Assembly (NCBI GenBank): GCA_009778255.1
Contig: WRKD01000216.1
Span: 1 to 23,648 of the forward strand
Length of the DNA stretch: 23,648 bases
Direction of reading: 5' to 3'
DNA from: Bacillota bacterium
Lineage (GTDB): Bacteria; Bacillota; Dehalobacteriia; UBA4068
The notes beneath the pieces are model-generated. The model was not told where the DNA came from. It did not search any database and saw only the letters and a list, made by a program, of their open reading frames with translations. Every line of letters begins with the position of its first letter. Position 1 is the stretch's first letter. The translations under genes were made by a program, and so were the position numbers. Positions 8,651 to 15,867 of the stretch are shown here, piece by piece.

Positions 8651-9862
8651 TTATTCAAATATATCTGTAATACGCACTCCATAGTTTTCGTCTATTACCA
8701 CAACTTCGCCGGCAGCTATCAACTTACCATTGACCAAAACTTCTACATGCTCACCGGCTATTTTATCTAATACCACTATTGTACCAATGCCAAATTCTAA
8801 AACATCGCTAACGGTTTTTTTGGTCTTGCCCAATTCAACAGATACCTGCAGAGGTATATCCGCCACCAGGTCTAAACTCTTTTTACTTTGAGCATCTTCG
8901 GATTTTTGGCTATCGAATGAAGGGTAAGTAACCGGGCTTACATCTACCAAACGTGCTTGTTGCGTAGAAGCTATAGGTGGCGCTTGGGGCATGGTCGGCG
9001 GCGGGGGCGGTATAGGCGCCGGAGGCGGTGGCGGAGGGGGCGGCGGAACAACAGAGGATTTTTCTGCAGCCACTGCCGCAGTATCTATGCGCTGGGCTTC
9101 CATCATTTTTCCCGCTACATCTCTACCCAATTGATAAGGCATCAATTGCAAAAGCTGACTCTTCAGCAGCCCTTCTATTTCCATATCGAAACTGATTTTT
9201 ACCACTAGCTCGGAAGCGTCTAGTCTATCGCTAACATCGCTGTTGGCTTCTATCCATTCGCTAACAGGCGGTGAAATATTAACGGGGCGGCTTAATATAT
9301 TGGATAAAGAAGTAGCCGAGGCGCCTATCATCTGATTCATTATTTCACTGATGGCGCTCATTTGCAATTCGCCTAATTTTGCGCCTTCTTCTACAGTTCC
9401 ATCGCCGCCCATAAGTAAATCGGTGATCATCATGGCGTCGGTTTCTTTTAAAAGCAGCACATTCTTGCCTTCAATGCCTTCTATATAACGTACGTCTACA
9501 ATTACAAAGGGTGTTTGATAAGAATGTAATACTTCGTAGGTAGAAAACACATTTACCCGCGGCGTGGTTATACTGACGCGGCGATCCAGCAAAGAATACA
9601 TAGTGGTGGCTACCGCACCCATGCACATATTACCTATTTCACCCAGTAGATCTACTTCTTCCGGGGTCAAATAGTCATTCACATTCCGCTCGGTTTCGGC
9701 CGGTGTTTCTTCTTCAGGCTGTTCTGCAACAGTTTTATTGTCTGTATCGCCTAAGAAATTATCTACATTCAGCGGTTTTTCTACCTCTACGTCTTTTTCT
9801 GCAGTATCCCCGCTCAGACCCAGCATAGCATTGATTTCATCCTGCGACATATTAGAGCTCAT
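8651..9862 (-). CDS. fliY: Flagellar motor switch phosphatase FliY (CheC-like plus FliN/SpoA domain)
   Basis: 403 residues. The start chosen is the ATG at 9862, nine bases after AAGGGGG, overlapping the end of fliM by 11 bases; longer extensions would merely read through fliM. The N-terminal peptide MSQDEINAML resembles the CheY-P-binding tail of FliM. The CheC-like region holds two complete phosphatase signatures (D/S-X3-E-X2-N-X22-P): Glu75/Asn78/Pro101 and Glu173/Asn176/Pro199. It should therefore remove phosphate from CheY-P at the switch. A proline-rich linker (nine prolines at 273-281 and five at 285-289) leads to the C-terminal SpoA domain (~331-403), which forms the C-ring. The layout matches Bacillus FliY but the polyproline linker is unusual. 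Translation is probably coupled to fliM. Confidence 0.94.
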   Translation of the reverse strand: MSSNMSQDEINAMLGLSGDTAEKDVEVEKPLNVDNFLGDTDNKTVAEQPEEETPAETERNVNDYLTPEEVDLLGEIGNMCMGAVATTMYSLLDRRVSITTPRVNVFSTYEVLHSYQTPFVIVDVRYIEGIEGKNVLLLKETDAMMITDLLMGGDGTVEEGAKLGELQMSAISEIMNQMIGASATSLSNILSRPVNISPPVSEWIEANSDVSDRLDASELVVKISFDMEIEGLLKSQLLQLMPYQLGRDVAGKMMEAQRIDTAAVAAEKSSVVPPPPPPPPPAPIPPPPPTMPQAPPIASTQQARLVDVSPVTYPSFDSQKSEDAQSKKSLDLVADIPLQVSVELGKTKKTVSDVLEFGIGTIVVLDKIAGEHVEVLVNGKLIAAGEVVVIDENYGVRITDIFE

Positions 9863-10844
9863 CTTCATTTTCCCCCTTGATAATATCGATAATCCGAATG
9901 GCATAATTGGCGCCCATGGTGCCGATTTGCCCATAAAACTTGGGGATATGCTGAACTTTCAGCATTACCGGCTGCTGTGTTTTTTGGCTAAGGCGAATAA
10001 CATCCCCTACCTGTAAAGTATAGATATCCCGCAATGTAGCGGGGGTTTCGTCAAAATAAGCTGTTAAAGTAATAGGAGTATGCATAAGCCGCTCGGTGAT
10101 TTGTTCACTATGCGCGTTGCTGGTTCTGCCCTCATGGCCGGAAGAAAACAGTAATAAAGTGTTCAGGCTGTTGGTAATAGGCTCTATAGAGGCATGAGGT
10201 ATGCAAAAGCTCATAAGGCCCGATTTACTGCCCACAGTCAGGTTGAGGGTGATAATAGCGCTGGCTTCATTCAAACCGGTGATTTGTGTAAACTGAGGGC
10301 TTGTTTCAATTCGCTCTAGCTGCGCATTAAGCCGTAAAACCTTTTCCCAGGCTTTTTCGACTATCGGTAGCATCTGTTTAATAACATTCTGCATCAAAGC
10401 CAATTCTATTTCCGTAAACTGCTTACCGGTTTCCGAATCTACACTGCCACCCAGTAAACGGTTGATCAAGGTATATGCGGCTTCCGGAGATATTTCCAGC
10501 AAAGCGGAGCCACGCATTGGCGAAAGGCGCAATACTGAAAGCACCACCGGCATGGGCAGCGAATTATTAAACTCATTAAAAGACTGCTCTTCTACAGAAA
10601 GCACTTCACATTCGCAGCTAGCGCGGGTAATGACAGAAAGTTTATTGGCTAATAATTGCCCGAAGGTTTGAAACACTATGCTTAAAGTGCGCATATGTTC
10701 TTTTTGGAATTTAAAAGCCTTGCGGAAATCATAAAGCCGGCAATCGCCGGAAGTTTTGGGTTTTTCTTCCGCCACTTCCTCGCCACCGCTGGATAAGGCA
10801 TTTAGCAGTTCGTCTATTTCAGCCTGTGTCAGTATATCGGACAA
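9852..10844 (-). CDS. fliM: Flagellar motor switch protein FliM
   Basis: 330 residues beginning with TTG; GAGGGG stands about seven bases upstream. The N-terminus, LTQAEIDELLNAL, is the CheY-P-binding motif of FliM. The middle domain (~45-225) has the family's RGSALLEISPEAAYTLINRLLGG stretch, near 110-135, which contacts FliG. The C-terminal SpoA domain (~250-325) pairs with FliY/FliN in the C-ring. Length is normal for the family. fliL normally lies between flbD and fliM; here only 55 bases separate them. The gene end overlaps the fliY start. Confidence 0.95.
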   Translation of the reverse strand: MSDILTQAEIDELLNALSSGGEEVAEEKPKTSGDCRLYDFRKAFKFQKEHMRTLSIVFQTFGQLLANKLSVITRASCECEVLSVEEQSFNEFNNSLPMPVVLSVLRLSPMRGSALLEISPEAAYTLINRLLGGSVDSETGKQFTEIELALMQNVIKQMLPIVEKAWEKVLRLNAQLERIETSPQFTQITGLNEASAIITLNLTVGSKSGLMSFCIPHASIEPITNSLNTLLLFSSGHEGRTSNAHSEQITERLMHTPITLTAYFDETPATLRDIYTLQVGDVIRLSQKTQQPVMLKVQHIPKFYGQIGTMGANYAIRIIDIIKGENEDEL

Positions 10845-10867
10845 ATTTCTTCCCCTCGCAATCAGAA

Positions 10868-10897
10868 ACTAAGGCGGGCGCTACACCTTGCCTTAAC
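10868..10897 (-). other. Possible RNA hairpin in the flbD-fliM gap
   Basis: TAAGGC (10870-10875) pairs with GCCTTA (10890-10895) across a 14-base loop in the 55-base gap where fliL would usually be. There is no convincing U-tract, so it is more likely a processing or stability element than a terminator. The stem is short and its role is speculative. Confidence 0.25.
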
Positions 10898-10899
10898 TT

Positions 10900-11127
10900 T
10901 TAATTCTCAAAATCGATTAGCTCTTTATCCGCTTTATGGTGATAATCTGGCAAGCGTCTTTTATACTCAATTATACGCTCAATAATTTCCTGTGCCGACT
11001 CCATGACCAAGATTTTTTTGCCGGATTCCAAAGAAATAACTGTATCCGGTGTTTCTTCAATAAATTCTATTTTTTCGTCATTTAAATAGAATTGTTCTAC
11101 CTTATTGATCCTCGTGACCTTGATCAA
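10900..11127 (-). CDS. flbD: Flagellar protein FlbD (SwrD family)
   Basis: 75 residues when started at the TTG at 11127. That start is preferred because AAGGGCGGTGATC, close to the ideal ribosome site, lies directly upstream and because the family begins MIKxTRxN. The ATG at 11154 lies inside an inverted repeat and would add nine foreign residues. The core carries the family phrases FYLNDEKIEFIEETPDTVISLESGKK (in part) and AQEIIERIIEYKRR. In Bacillus the homologue SwrD raises flagellar motor torque. The position after the hook gene matches other Bacillota. No enzymatic motif is expected. Confidence 0.88.
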   Translation of the reverse strand: MIKVTRINKVEQFYLNDEKIEFIEETPDTVISLESGKKILVMESAQEIIERIIEYKRRLPDYHHKADKELIDFEN

Positions 11128-11150
11128 CAGATCACCGCCCTTACTATGAC

Positions 11151-11197
11151 GCAAGATGCATAATGTCTAATTCATAATTATGCATTATGCATCTTGC
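11151..11197. repeat. Perfect 15-bp inverted repeat between flgE and flbD
   Basis: GCAAGATGCATAATG (11151-11165) is the exact reverse complement of 11183-11197, with a 17-base spacer that itself contains the palindrome CATAATTATG (11173-11182). In the operon transcript it would fold as a long hairpin just before the flbD ribosome site. There is no U-tract, so it is not a standard terminator. It may be an RNA stability or processing element, or a small palindromic repeat family member. Confidence 0.8.
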
Positions 11198-11204
11198 CTG
11201 CTAT

Positions 11205-12173
11205 TTATCTTTTCAAATTGATCAGTTCTTCCAACATGGTATCGGAAACGGTGATGGCGCGGGAGTTGGCTTGGAAGCCGCGCTGCGTAACTATCATATC
11301 GGTCATTTCATTGGCTAAATCCACATTCGACATTTCCAAACCGCCGCCTTTTACTTTACCGGCACCGCCGAAATTTGGCAAACTGGGTGTGGCCAAACCG
11401 GAATTATTGCTCACACGATACAAGCTTTCGCCTGCTTTTTCTAAACCGCTGGTATTATTAAAAGTTGCTAAAAATAGATAACCCAAGGTATCTACAAACT
11501 CACTTACCTCGTATTCAGGAGGGCTATAGCCGGCTTCGCCCTCAATACCAACAGCAGGCTTAGTCTCTACTGTAACAAATCTTTTGCCGGTGATCTTACC
11601 GTTTTGATCTATACTGATGTTCATATAGCGTATTTGTTCATCATTTTCTCCTGTATAAGATAAGCGGATATTACCTAAGTCATTAACACTTGTTACATCT
11701 GTAGGCAGTTCCAAACCCACATTGGCATCACTTTGTAAGGCATCGGCAATATCTTCATTCGGGTATCCTTTTACAAAGTAGCCGGATGAATTGACCAAAT
11801 AATTCTGATCATCTATATAGAAATTCCCGGCCCTGGTATAAAGGGTTTCTGTGGGTGTTTGTATGATGAATAAGCCTTCGCCCTCTATCATAAAATCTAA
11901 GGGGCGGTCGGTACGGGCAAAGGCAGATTCGGTTTGAATAACATCGATAGCGGAAAGGGTAATGCCCAAGCCTATTTGAATGGGGTTAGTACCGCCTATT
12001 ATACCGGTAGAACTGGAGGCATTGCGGCTGGTTTGACTAAAAATATCTTGAAATACCACGCGGCTGGTTTTATAGCCCACCGTATTAACATTGGCAATAT
12101 TATTTGCTATTACATCCATACGGGTCTGGTGATTTCTTAAACCGGACACCGCAGAATAAAGGGAACGCATCAT
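11205..12173 (-). CDS. flgE: Flagellar hook protein FlgE (FlgE/F/G family)
   Basis: 322 residues; GGAGG ten bases before the first of two adjacent ATGs. The N-terminal rod/hook signature SLYSAVSGLRNHQTRMDVIA (4-23) continues into NNIANVNTVGYK. The FlgE/F/G mid-section has AFARTDRPLDFMIEGEGLF and YTRAGNF. The C-terminus holds LEMSNVDLANEMTDMIV and ends in a helix typical of the family. These helices pack in the hook core, while the central ~200 residues form the outer surface. Placement directly after flgD and before flbD is the position of the hook gene in Bacillus. By sequence alone a distal rod protein (FlgG) is hard to exclude; context favours FlgE. It follows flgD by four bases. Confidence 0.82.
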   Translation of the reverse strand: MMRSLYSAVSGLRNHQTRMDVIANNIANVNTVGYKTSRVVFQDIFSQTSRNASSSTGIIGGTNPIQIGLGITLSAIDVIQTESAFARTDRPLDFMIEGEGLFIIQTPTETLYTRAGNFYIDDQNYLVNSSGYFVKGYPNEDIADALQSDANVGLELPTDVTSVNDLGNIRLSYTGENDEQIRYMNISIDQNGKITGKRFVTVETKPAVGIEGEAGYSPPEYEVSEFVDTLGYLFLATFNNTSGLEKAGESLYRVSNNSGLATPSLPNFGGAGKVKGGGLEMSNVDLANEMTDMIVTQRGFQANSRAITVSDTMLEELINLKR

Positions 12174-12177
12174 AGTC

Positions 12178-13038
12178 TTAATCCCTCCTATATGGATTAC
12201 TTTCCTCTGTTAATATATTTTCGGTTATAAGTTCTTCTGCTGCAGTTTCCAGAGGCAAAAGCTCTTCTTCCGGAATCTCAAGCGGTAAAGGCTCTGCAAA
12301 CTCTATTTCTTCTAACTCTATTTCTTCGGTCACCGGTATTTCAGGCACTATTTCCTCTTGCTGTGCGGCGTTTTGACGAATATCGAAAATATGATTAACC
12401 GCCACCGTATATTCCCGGCCCGTAGCATCTTTAAGATAAGCCACCACTACATTATCCACCACAGCCAGGCCACAGACTGTACCACTTATATATTTGGGCG
12501 CGCCTTGATCATCATAGAGAATTTGTTCTTTTCCCTCTGTCGCCACTACCTCATAGGCTTTTACCGTGCTGCCAATAAGATGCGCCGCGCTCACCAAGGG
12601 GTTATCCGGGCTGATACTTTGTTTATCGAAAACATCCGTAATGCGGGAAACAGGCACTAAATACTCGCCAACTTTTGCTAAATAAGCGCCGTCTCGCTGT
12701 ACTACGAATTCTACATAACCGTCTATATTTCGTACATAGCCGTCATCGCAAAGCACATTAGAGGCGGAAACCAGCTTGCCTACCATATTATAGGCTTGCA
12801 TGGCTATCATGGCCGTGCTCATTGTTTCCATTTGTTCTAAAGAGGAAAACTGCGCTAATTGGGCAATAAAATCTGTATCCGACATAGGCTCCAGCGGGTT
12901 TTGATACTGCATTTGCGCTGCCAGCAAATTCAAAAAATCATTCTTGCCCAATTGGGTTTTACGTACTCTTTGATCATTCAAATAATCTTTGTAGTCGGCG
13001 CCCATAAAAGTTCCGCCCACTCCATAACTATCTGCCAT
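12178..13038 (-). CDS. flgD: Hook assembly scaffold FlgD with a long acidic C-terminal tail
   Basis: 286 residues from the ATG at 13038, which has AAAGGATG upstream. An in-frame start at 13092 would overlap fliK and lacks support. The FlgD core is clear: LGKNDFLNLLAAQMQYQNPLEPMSDTDFIAQLAQFSSLEQM (about 30-72 here, cited in part), the hook-cap export and assembly region. The middle (about 95-218) has a beta-rich part. The tail (about 228-280) is very acidic, with 20 Glu in 52 residues interrupted by Pro and Leu, and is not a usual part of FlgD. FlgD caps the growing hook and is discarded when the hook is complete. Neighbours fliK and flgE act at the same stage. Confidence 0.9.
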   Translation of the reverse strand: MADSYGVGGTFMGADYKDYLNDQRVRKTQLGKNDFLNLLAAQMQYQNPLEPMSDTDFIAQLAQFSSLEQMETMSTAMIAMQAYNMVGKLVSASNVLCDDGYVRNIDGYVEFVVQRDGAYLAKVGEYLVPVSRITDVFDKQSISPDNPLVSAAHLIGSTVKAYEVVATEGKEQILYDDQGAPKYISGTVCGLAVVDNVVVAYLKDATGREYTVAVNHIFDIRQNAAQQEEIVPEIPVTEEIELEEIEFAEPLPLEIPEEELLPLETAAEELITENILTEESNPYRRD

Positions 13039-13058
13039 AGTTTCATCCTTTCCCGGTT

Positions 13059-14372
13059 TTAAGCCCGGTATTCCACAGAACTCACATCCCATGCTAATTC
13101 ATAGCCGCTAAGAGGCAGCTCGTAAATATTATCTTGAGGCGGCGCATTTAAAGGTTCCACAATTAAATTTTTGGCGGAATCTCTTTTTGCGCCCTTGCCC
13201 GCTTCCTCGCCCGCGCCATGCCGCTCTGCAAAAGCTCTGTCACTTAAAGCGCTATAAAGTATCTCTATATTCTCTAAGCGAACACCACGTAAAGCTAAAG
13301 TTTCGCTAAGCCGGTTGATTTGACTGGCCAGTAAATTACGCACATTTTCATCGTCGGCCAGTATTTTAGCGCTTAAACCGTTTTCGCCTAAACGTAAATC
13401 TATAGAAAGTTTACCTAAATGCGCAGGCTTCAGGGATATCTCCATATGCGGATCGGCGCCCGGTAAAGCTTCTATGCGTTCTACCATCGCTAAAAAAACA
13501 TTTTCCGCGCTTAAGGGGCGGCTGGTTTGAAGCGCCATATTGAAGCGTTCGGCAAAAGCCAGCCGAACCGGGGCATATATTATACTTGCCCCCGGCAAAA
13601 CTTCGGCGCTGCTGTTGCCTTCCTTTTCTTCAAACTGACCTTGGCTGAAAGTTTCTTCTTGTGTAAACGTAGCTTGCTCGTTCAAGCTTGTTAAAGACGC
13701 TGTTAAGTGATTTAAGTTTACATGCTCTTCCGGTAAATATGAAAGAGTATGGGGCGATTCGTTTGCATTCTCGAGAGGGCACAGATAGCCGCGTAATGTT
13801 TCGGCAAAACGAATTAAAGTAGCTTTCTGCAGCGGCATTTCCGCTAATGAATCGGTCTTAGGCATCCGTGCCATAACCTCTTTTAGATCATCCGCAAACT
13901 CTGACGGCAGCGTGAGCTTTGTTTGCTGCAAAGTTTGCAAAAGCTTGGTTAAAAGAGGTACAATTTCCTTATTGAAAGTAGTAATGCTTTGATTACCCTC
14001 GAGAATAGAAACGAGGTCATCCAATTGTGACAGGAGTAAAGACGGCATTGCGAGAGGTACAGTATCTAAAAGCGGCAAAGTAGGCGCTGCAAGAGCAGCC
14101 ACTATATATAAATCGTAGGGCAAATCTTTTTCCTGCAGCGATAGTTTTTGTTTTAGAGGCGTATCTGCTAAATCTTCCATCTTTTGTATATCTGGCTTTA
14201 GCGGCTCTTTATTTAATAAAACCGCTTCAGGTTCGTTTAAAGCTTTGTTTTCCCTGCTTATAACAAAAGCGAAATCGCCTTTGGGCATTTGCCGCAAAAG
14301 GCCGCTTCCTGCTTTGGGCAAGGGCTTGTTTGGTAAATTGGCAACCAAGTTTAATATTTGAGGTTGTATCAT
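13059..14372 (-). CDS. fliK: Flagellar hook-length control protein FliK
   Basis: 437 residues from the ATG at 14372, chosen because the near-perfect ribosome site AAAGGAGGTGA ends a few bases before it; the upstream GTG would lie within that site. Most of the protein is variable, rich in Leu, Ala, Pro and Glu, as expected of the molecular ruler. The conserved Flg_hook C-terminal domain (~325-400) includes MEISLKPAHLGKLSIDLRL and the following LSAKILADDENVRNLLASQ segment. FliK measures hook length and switches export from hook to filament subunits. Its place between the MotE-like gene and flgD matches Bacillota operons. Confidence 0.88.
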   Translation of the reverse strand: MIQPQILNLVANLPNKPLPKAGSGLLRQMPKGDFAFVISRENKALNEPEAVLLNKEPLKPDIQKMEDLADTPLKQKLSLQEKDLPYDLYIVAALAAPTLPLLDTVPLAMPSLLLSQLDDLVSILEGNQSITTFNKEIVPLLTKLLQTLQQTKLTLPSEFADDLKEVMARMPKTDSLAEMPLQKATLIRFAETLRGYLCPLENANESPHTLSYLPEEHVNLNHLTASLTSLNEQATFTQEETFSQGQFEEKEGNSSAEVLPGASIIYAPVRLAFAERFNMALQTSRPLSAENVFLAMVERIEALPGADPHMEISLKPAHLGKLSIDLRLGENGLSAKILADDENVRNLLASQINRLSETLALRGVRLENIEILYSALSDRAFAERHGAGEEAGKGAKRDSAKNLIVEPLNAPPQDNIYELPLSGYELAWDVSSVEYRA

Positions 14373-14400
14373 CTGTTCACCTCCTTTCACGTATATTCTA

Positions 14401-15390
14401 TTAATATTCTCGTAACATTTCGCTTGTTATTTGAGCGGCTAATTCAGGCGTAAGCGCCGCCAGAAGATCGGCTGCGGCTTTTTTATCCATATAATATATC
14501 ACTTCCGCCATCTCTATTGGTGTATCTAACAGGGATAACGCCTGGGCCGCCGCCGTTTTTTCCATATTTGAATATATTTTTCCTAAATTCTTTAATTCCA
14601 ATAGTTTTTCTTCATCTATTTCTTGACGATAAAGCGGAACAGTATTTGTTTGCTGATCATTAAACTGTTTTTCGCGTTTATCTAAAGCAGCCGCGCGTTT
14701 TTCTAGGCGGTCGCTTTCATCGGCCAAAGTATTTTCGCTTTGTTGCAGGGCTTCTTCCCGCTGCCGCACATCTTCCTCCAGAGTGTTTAGCTCCTGTTCC
14801 CGACGATTCAGCGCCTCGCTATAATGCTTATAATCCGGGTCGAGCGCAACTAATAAATTATCGGCGGCATTGAGTGTTTTATCTCGCCATGATAATATAT
14901 TAAAGTAAAACATCACGCCGGCTACCAATAAAAGCGCTACAAAAAAAGCCAGCAATACTAAAACTATGGGGAAACCGCGCTTTTTAACGGTTACTTTTCC
15001 CCCTTTGCCTGTTTGTGTTTTTTTATCTTGCCCCGGTTTTTTCTTATCTTCCTTCTTCTTTGCTTTTACTTGCTTTTTTGTTTCTTTTGCCTTTTCTTTT
15101 GTAGCCTTCTTTTCTTGCTTATCTTGTTTTTTTTGCTCTTTTTTCTCCGCATTATCGCCTTTTTTGGCCAAAATAGCTTTGGGTAGCTGTAATTTCTTTT
15201 TTTTGCCGCCCTCAGAAGCCTCTTCTTGATCCGGCGCAGTTGTTCCCTCCCCTGGTTGCGGCGTTCCTTTTTTTAATTTCGGCAAAATACCCTTTTTTTC
15301 TTTAGTACCCTGCGGCTGTTTTTGCTCTTCCGGCTGCGCTTTTTTTGATTTAGGCGCCTTAGTTTTTTTCTGCTTGCCCTCTTTCGCCAT
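14401..15390 (-). CDS. MotE-like (YlxF family) membrane protein with lysine-rich N-terminal tail
   Basis: 329 residues. Residues 1-138 are extremely lysine-rich (47 Lys, about one in three) with many Gln, Glu and Pro; this part is probably disordered and cytoplasmic. A membrane helix lies at about 140-164. A coiled coil covers ~185-250 (REEALQQSENTLADESDRLEKR region). The C-terminal ~70 residues (NLGKIYSNMEKTAAAQALSL, then MAEVIYYMDKKAAADLLAAL) resemble the MgtE_N/MotE domain. MotE-type proteins work with stator or chaperone functions in flagellar assembly; in Bacillus this locus slot is ylxF, of poorly defined role. The basic tail is much longer than expected. The domain assignment is by pattern and position between fliJ and fliK. 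Confidence 0.75.
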   Translation of the reverse strand: MAKEGKQKKTKAPKSKKAQPEEQKQPQGTKEKKGILPKLKKGTPQPGEGTTAPDQEEASEGGKKKKLQLPKAILAKKGDNAEKKEQKKQDKQEKKATKEKAKETKKQVKAKKKEDKKKPGQDKKTQTGKGGKVTVKKRGFPIVLVLLAFFVALLLVAGVMFYFNILSWRDKTLNAADNLLVALDPDYKHYSEALNRREQELNTLEEDVRQREEALQQSENTLADESDRLEKRAAALDKREKQFNDQQTNTVPLYRQEIDEEKLLELKNLGKIYSNMEKTAAAQALSLLDTPIEMAEVIYYMDKKAAADLLAALTPELAAQITSEMLREY

Positions 15391-15413
15391 ATTTAACCTC
15401 CGCCAAATTCATA

Positions 15414-15854
15414 TCATATACTATTGCTATGGGCTATTATATCTCCGATTATGAGGCTTTCTTCTTTGCGTACTTCCGCAAGATAAGCCTGATATTGCTC
15501 GAAACGCAAACGTTCCAGGGTCTTTAGCTCTTTCATGGTGATGATTAAAAGGGCGCGTAGACGTTTTTCTTCCGCCTGGGCTGTTACTATACGCTGCTTA
15601 ACTTCTTCCAGCAATTGCCTTAAATGTATACGATAATCATCGTGACGTTTTAGCTCTTGCGCCAAATCGCTCTGTTTTTCTAAAGCCCGTTGCAAAGAAG
15701 CAATATTGGCGTCTAAAGCAGCCAGAATATTAGCGCGTTCTTGATAGAGAGTTTTTAAATGAGCCATAACGCGGGCTAATTCGGCTTTTTGTTTCTTCTC
15801 TAAACTGGTTTTGTATTTAGCCAGCGCCTCTAAGCTAAAAATAAAATTTTTCAT
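15414..15854 (-). CDS. fliJ: Flagellar export chaperone FliJ
   Basis: 146 residues, almost entirely alpha-helical and coiled coil, beginning MKNFIFSLEALAKYKTSLEK in the manner of FliJ (FxLExLLxYK). FliJ forms the central stalk that inserts into the FliI hexamer and links it to the export gate, and shuttles chaperones. Length is normal. It starts 13 bases after fliI with no strong ribosome site, so it probably depends on translational coupling. Its identity rests on length, coiled-coil pattern, N-terminus and position. Confidence 0.87.
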   Translation of the reverse strand: MKNFIFSLEALAKYKTSLEKKQKAELARVMAHLKTLYQERANILAALDANIASLQRALEKQSDLAQELKRHDDYRIHLRQLLEEVKQRIVTAQAEEKRLRALLIITMKELKTLERLRFEQYQAYLAEVRKEESLIIGDIIAHSNSI

Positions 15855-15867
15855 GGATATACCACAA

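Noticed and set aside
8957..9208. Arg/Gly-rich plus-strand open frame
   Set aside because: Antisense of the polyproline linker of FliY; composition is explained by the real gene.
9863..9934. Longer N-terminus for FliY
   Set aside because: The extra residues are an out-of-frame reading of the fliM end; AAGGGGG lies at the right distance from the ATG at 9862.
13039..13092. Longer N-terminus for FlgD
   Set aside because: It would overlap fliK; AAAGGATG and family alignment place the start at 13038.
14966..15229. Phe/Ser/Cys-rich open frame on the plus strand
   Set aside because: It is the antisense image of the lysine codons of the MotE-like protein and has no ribosome site.
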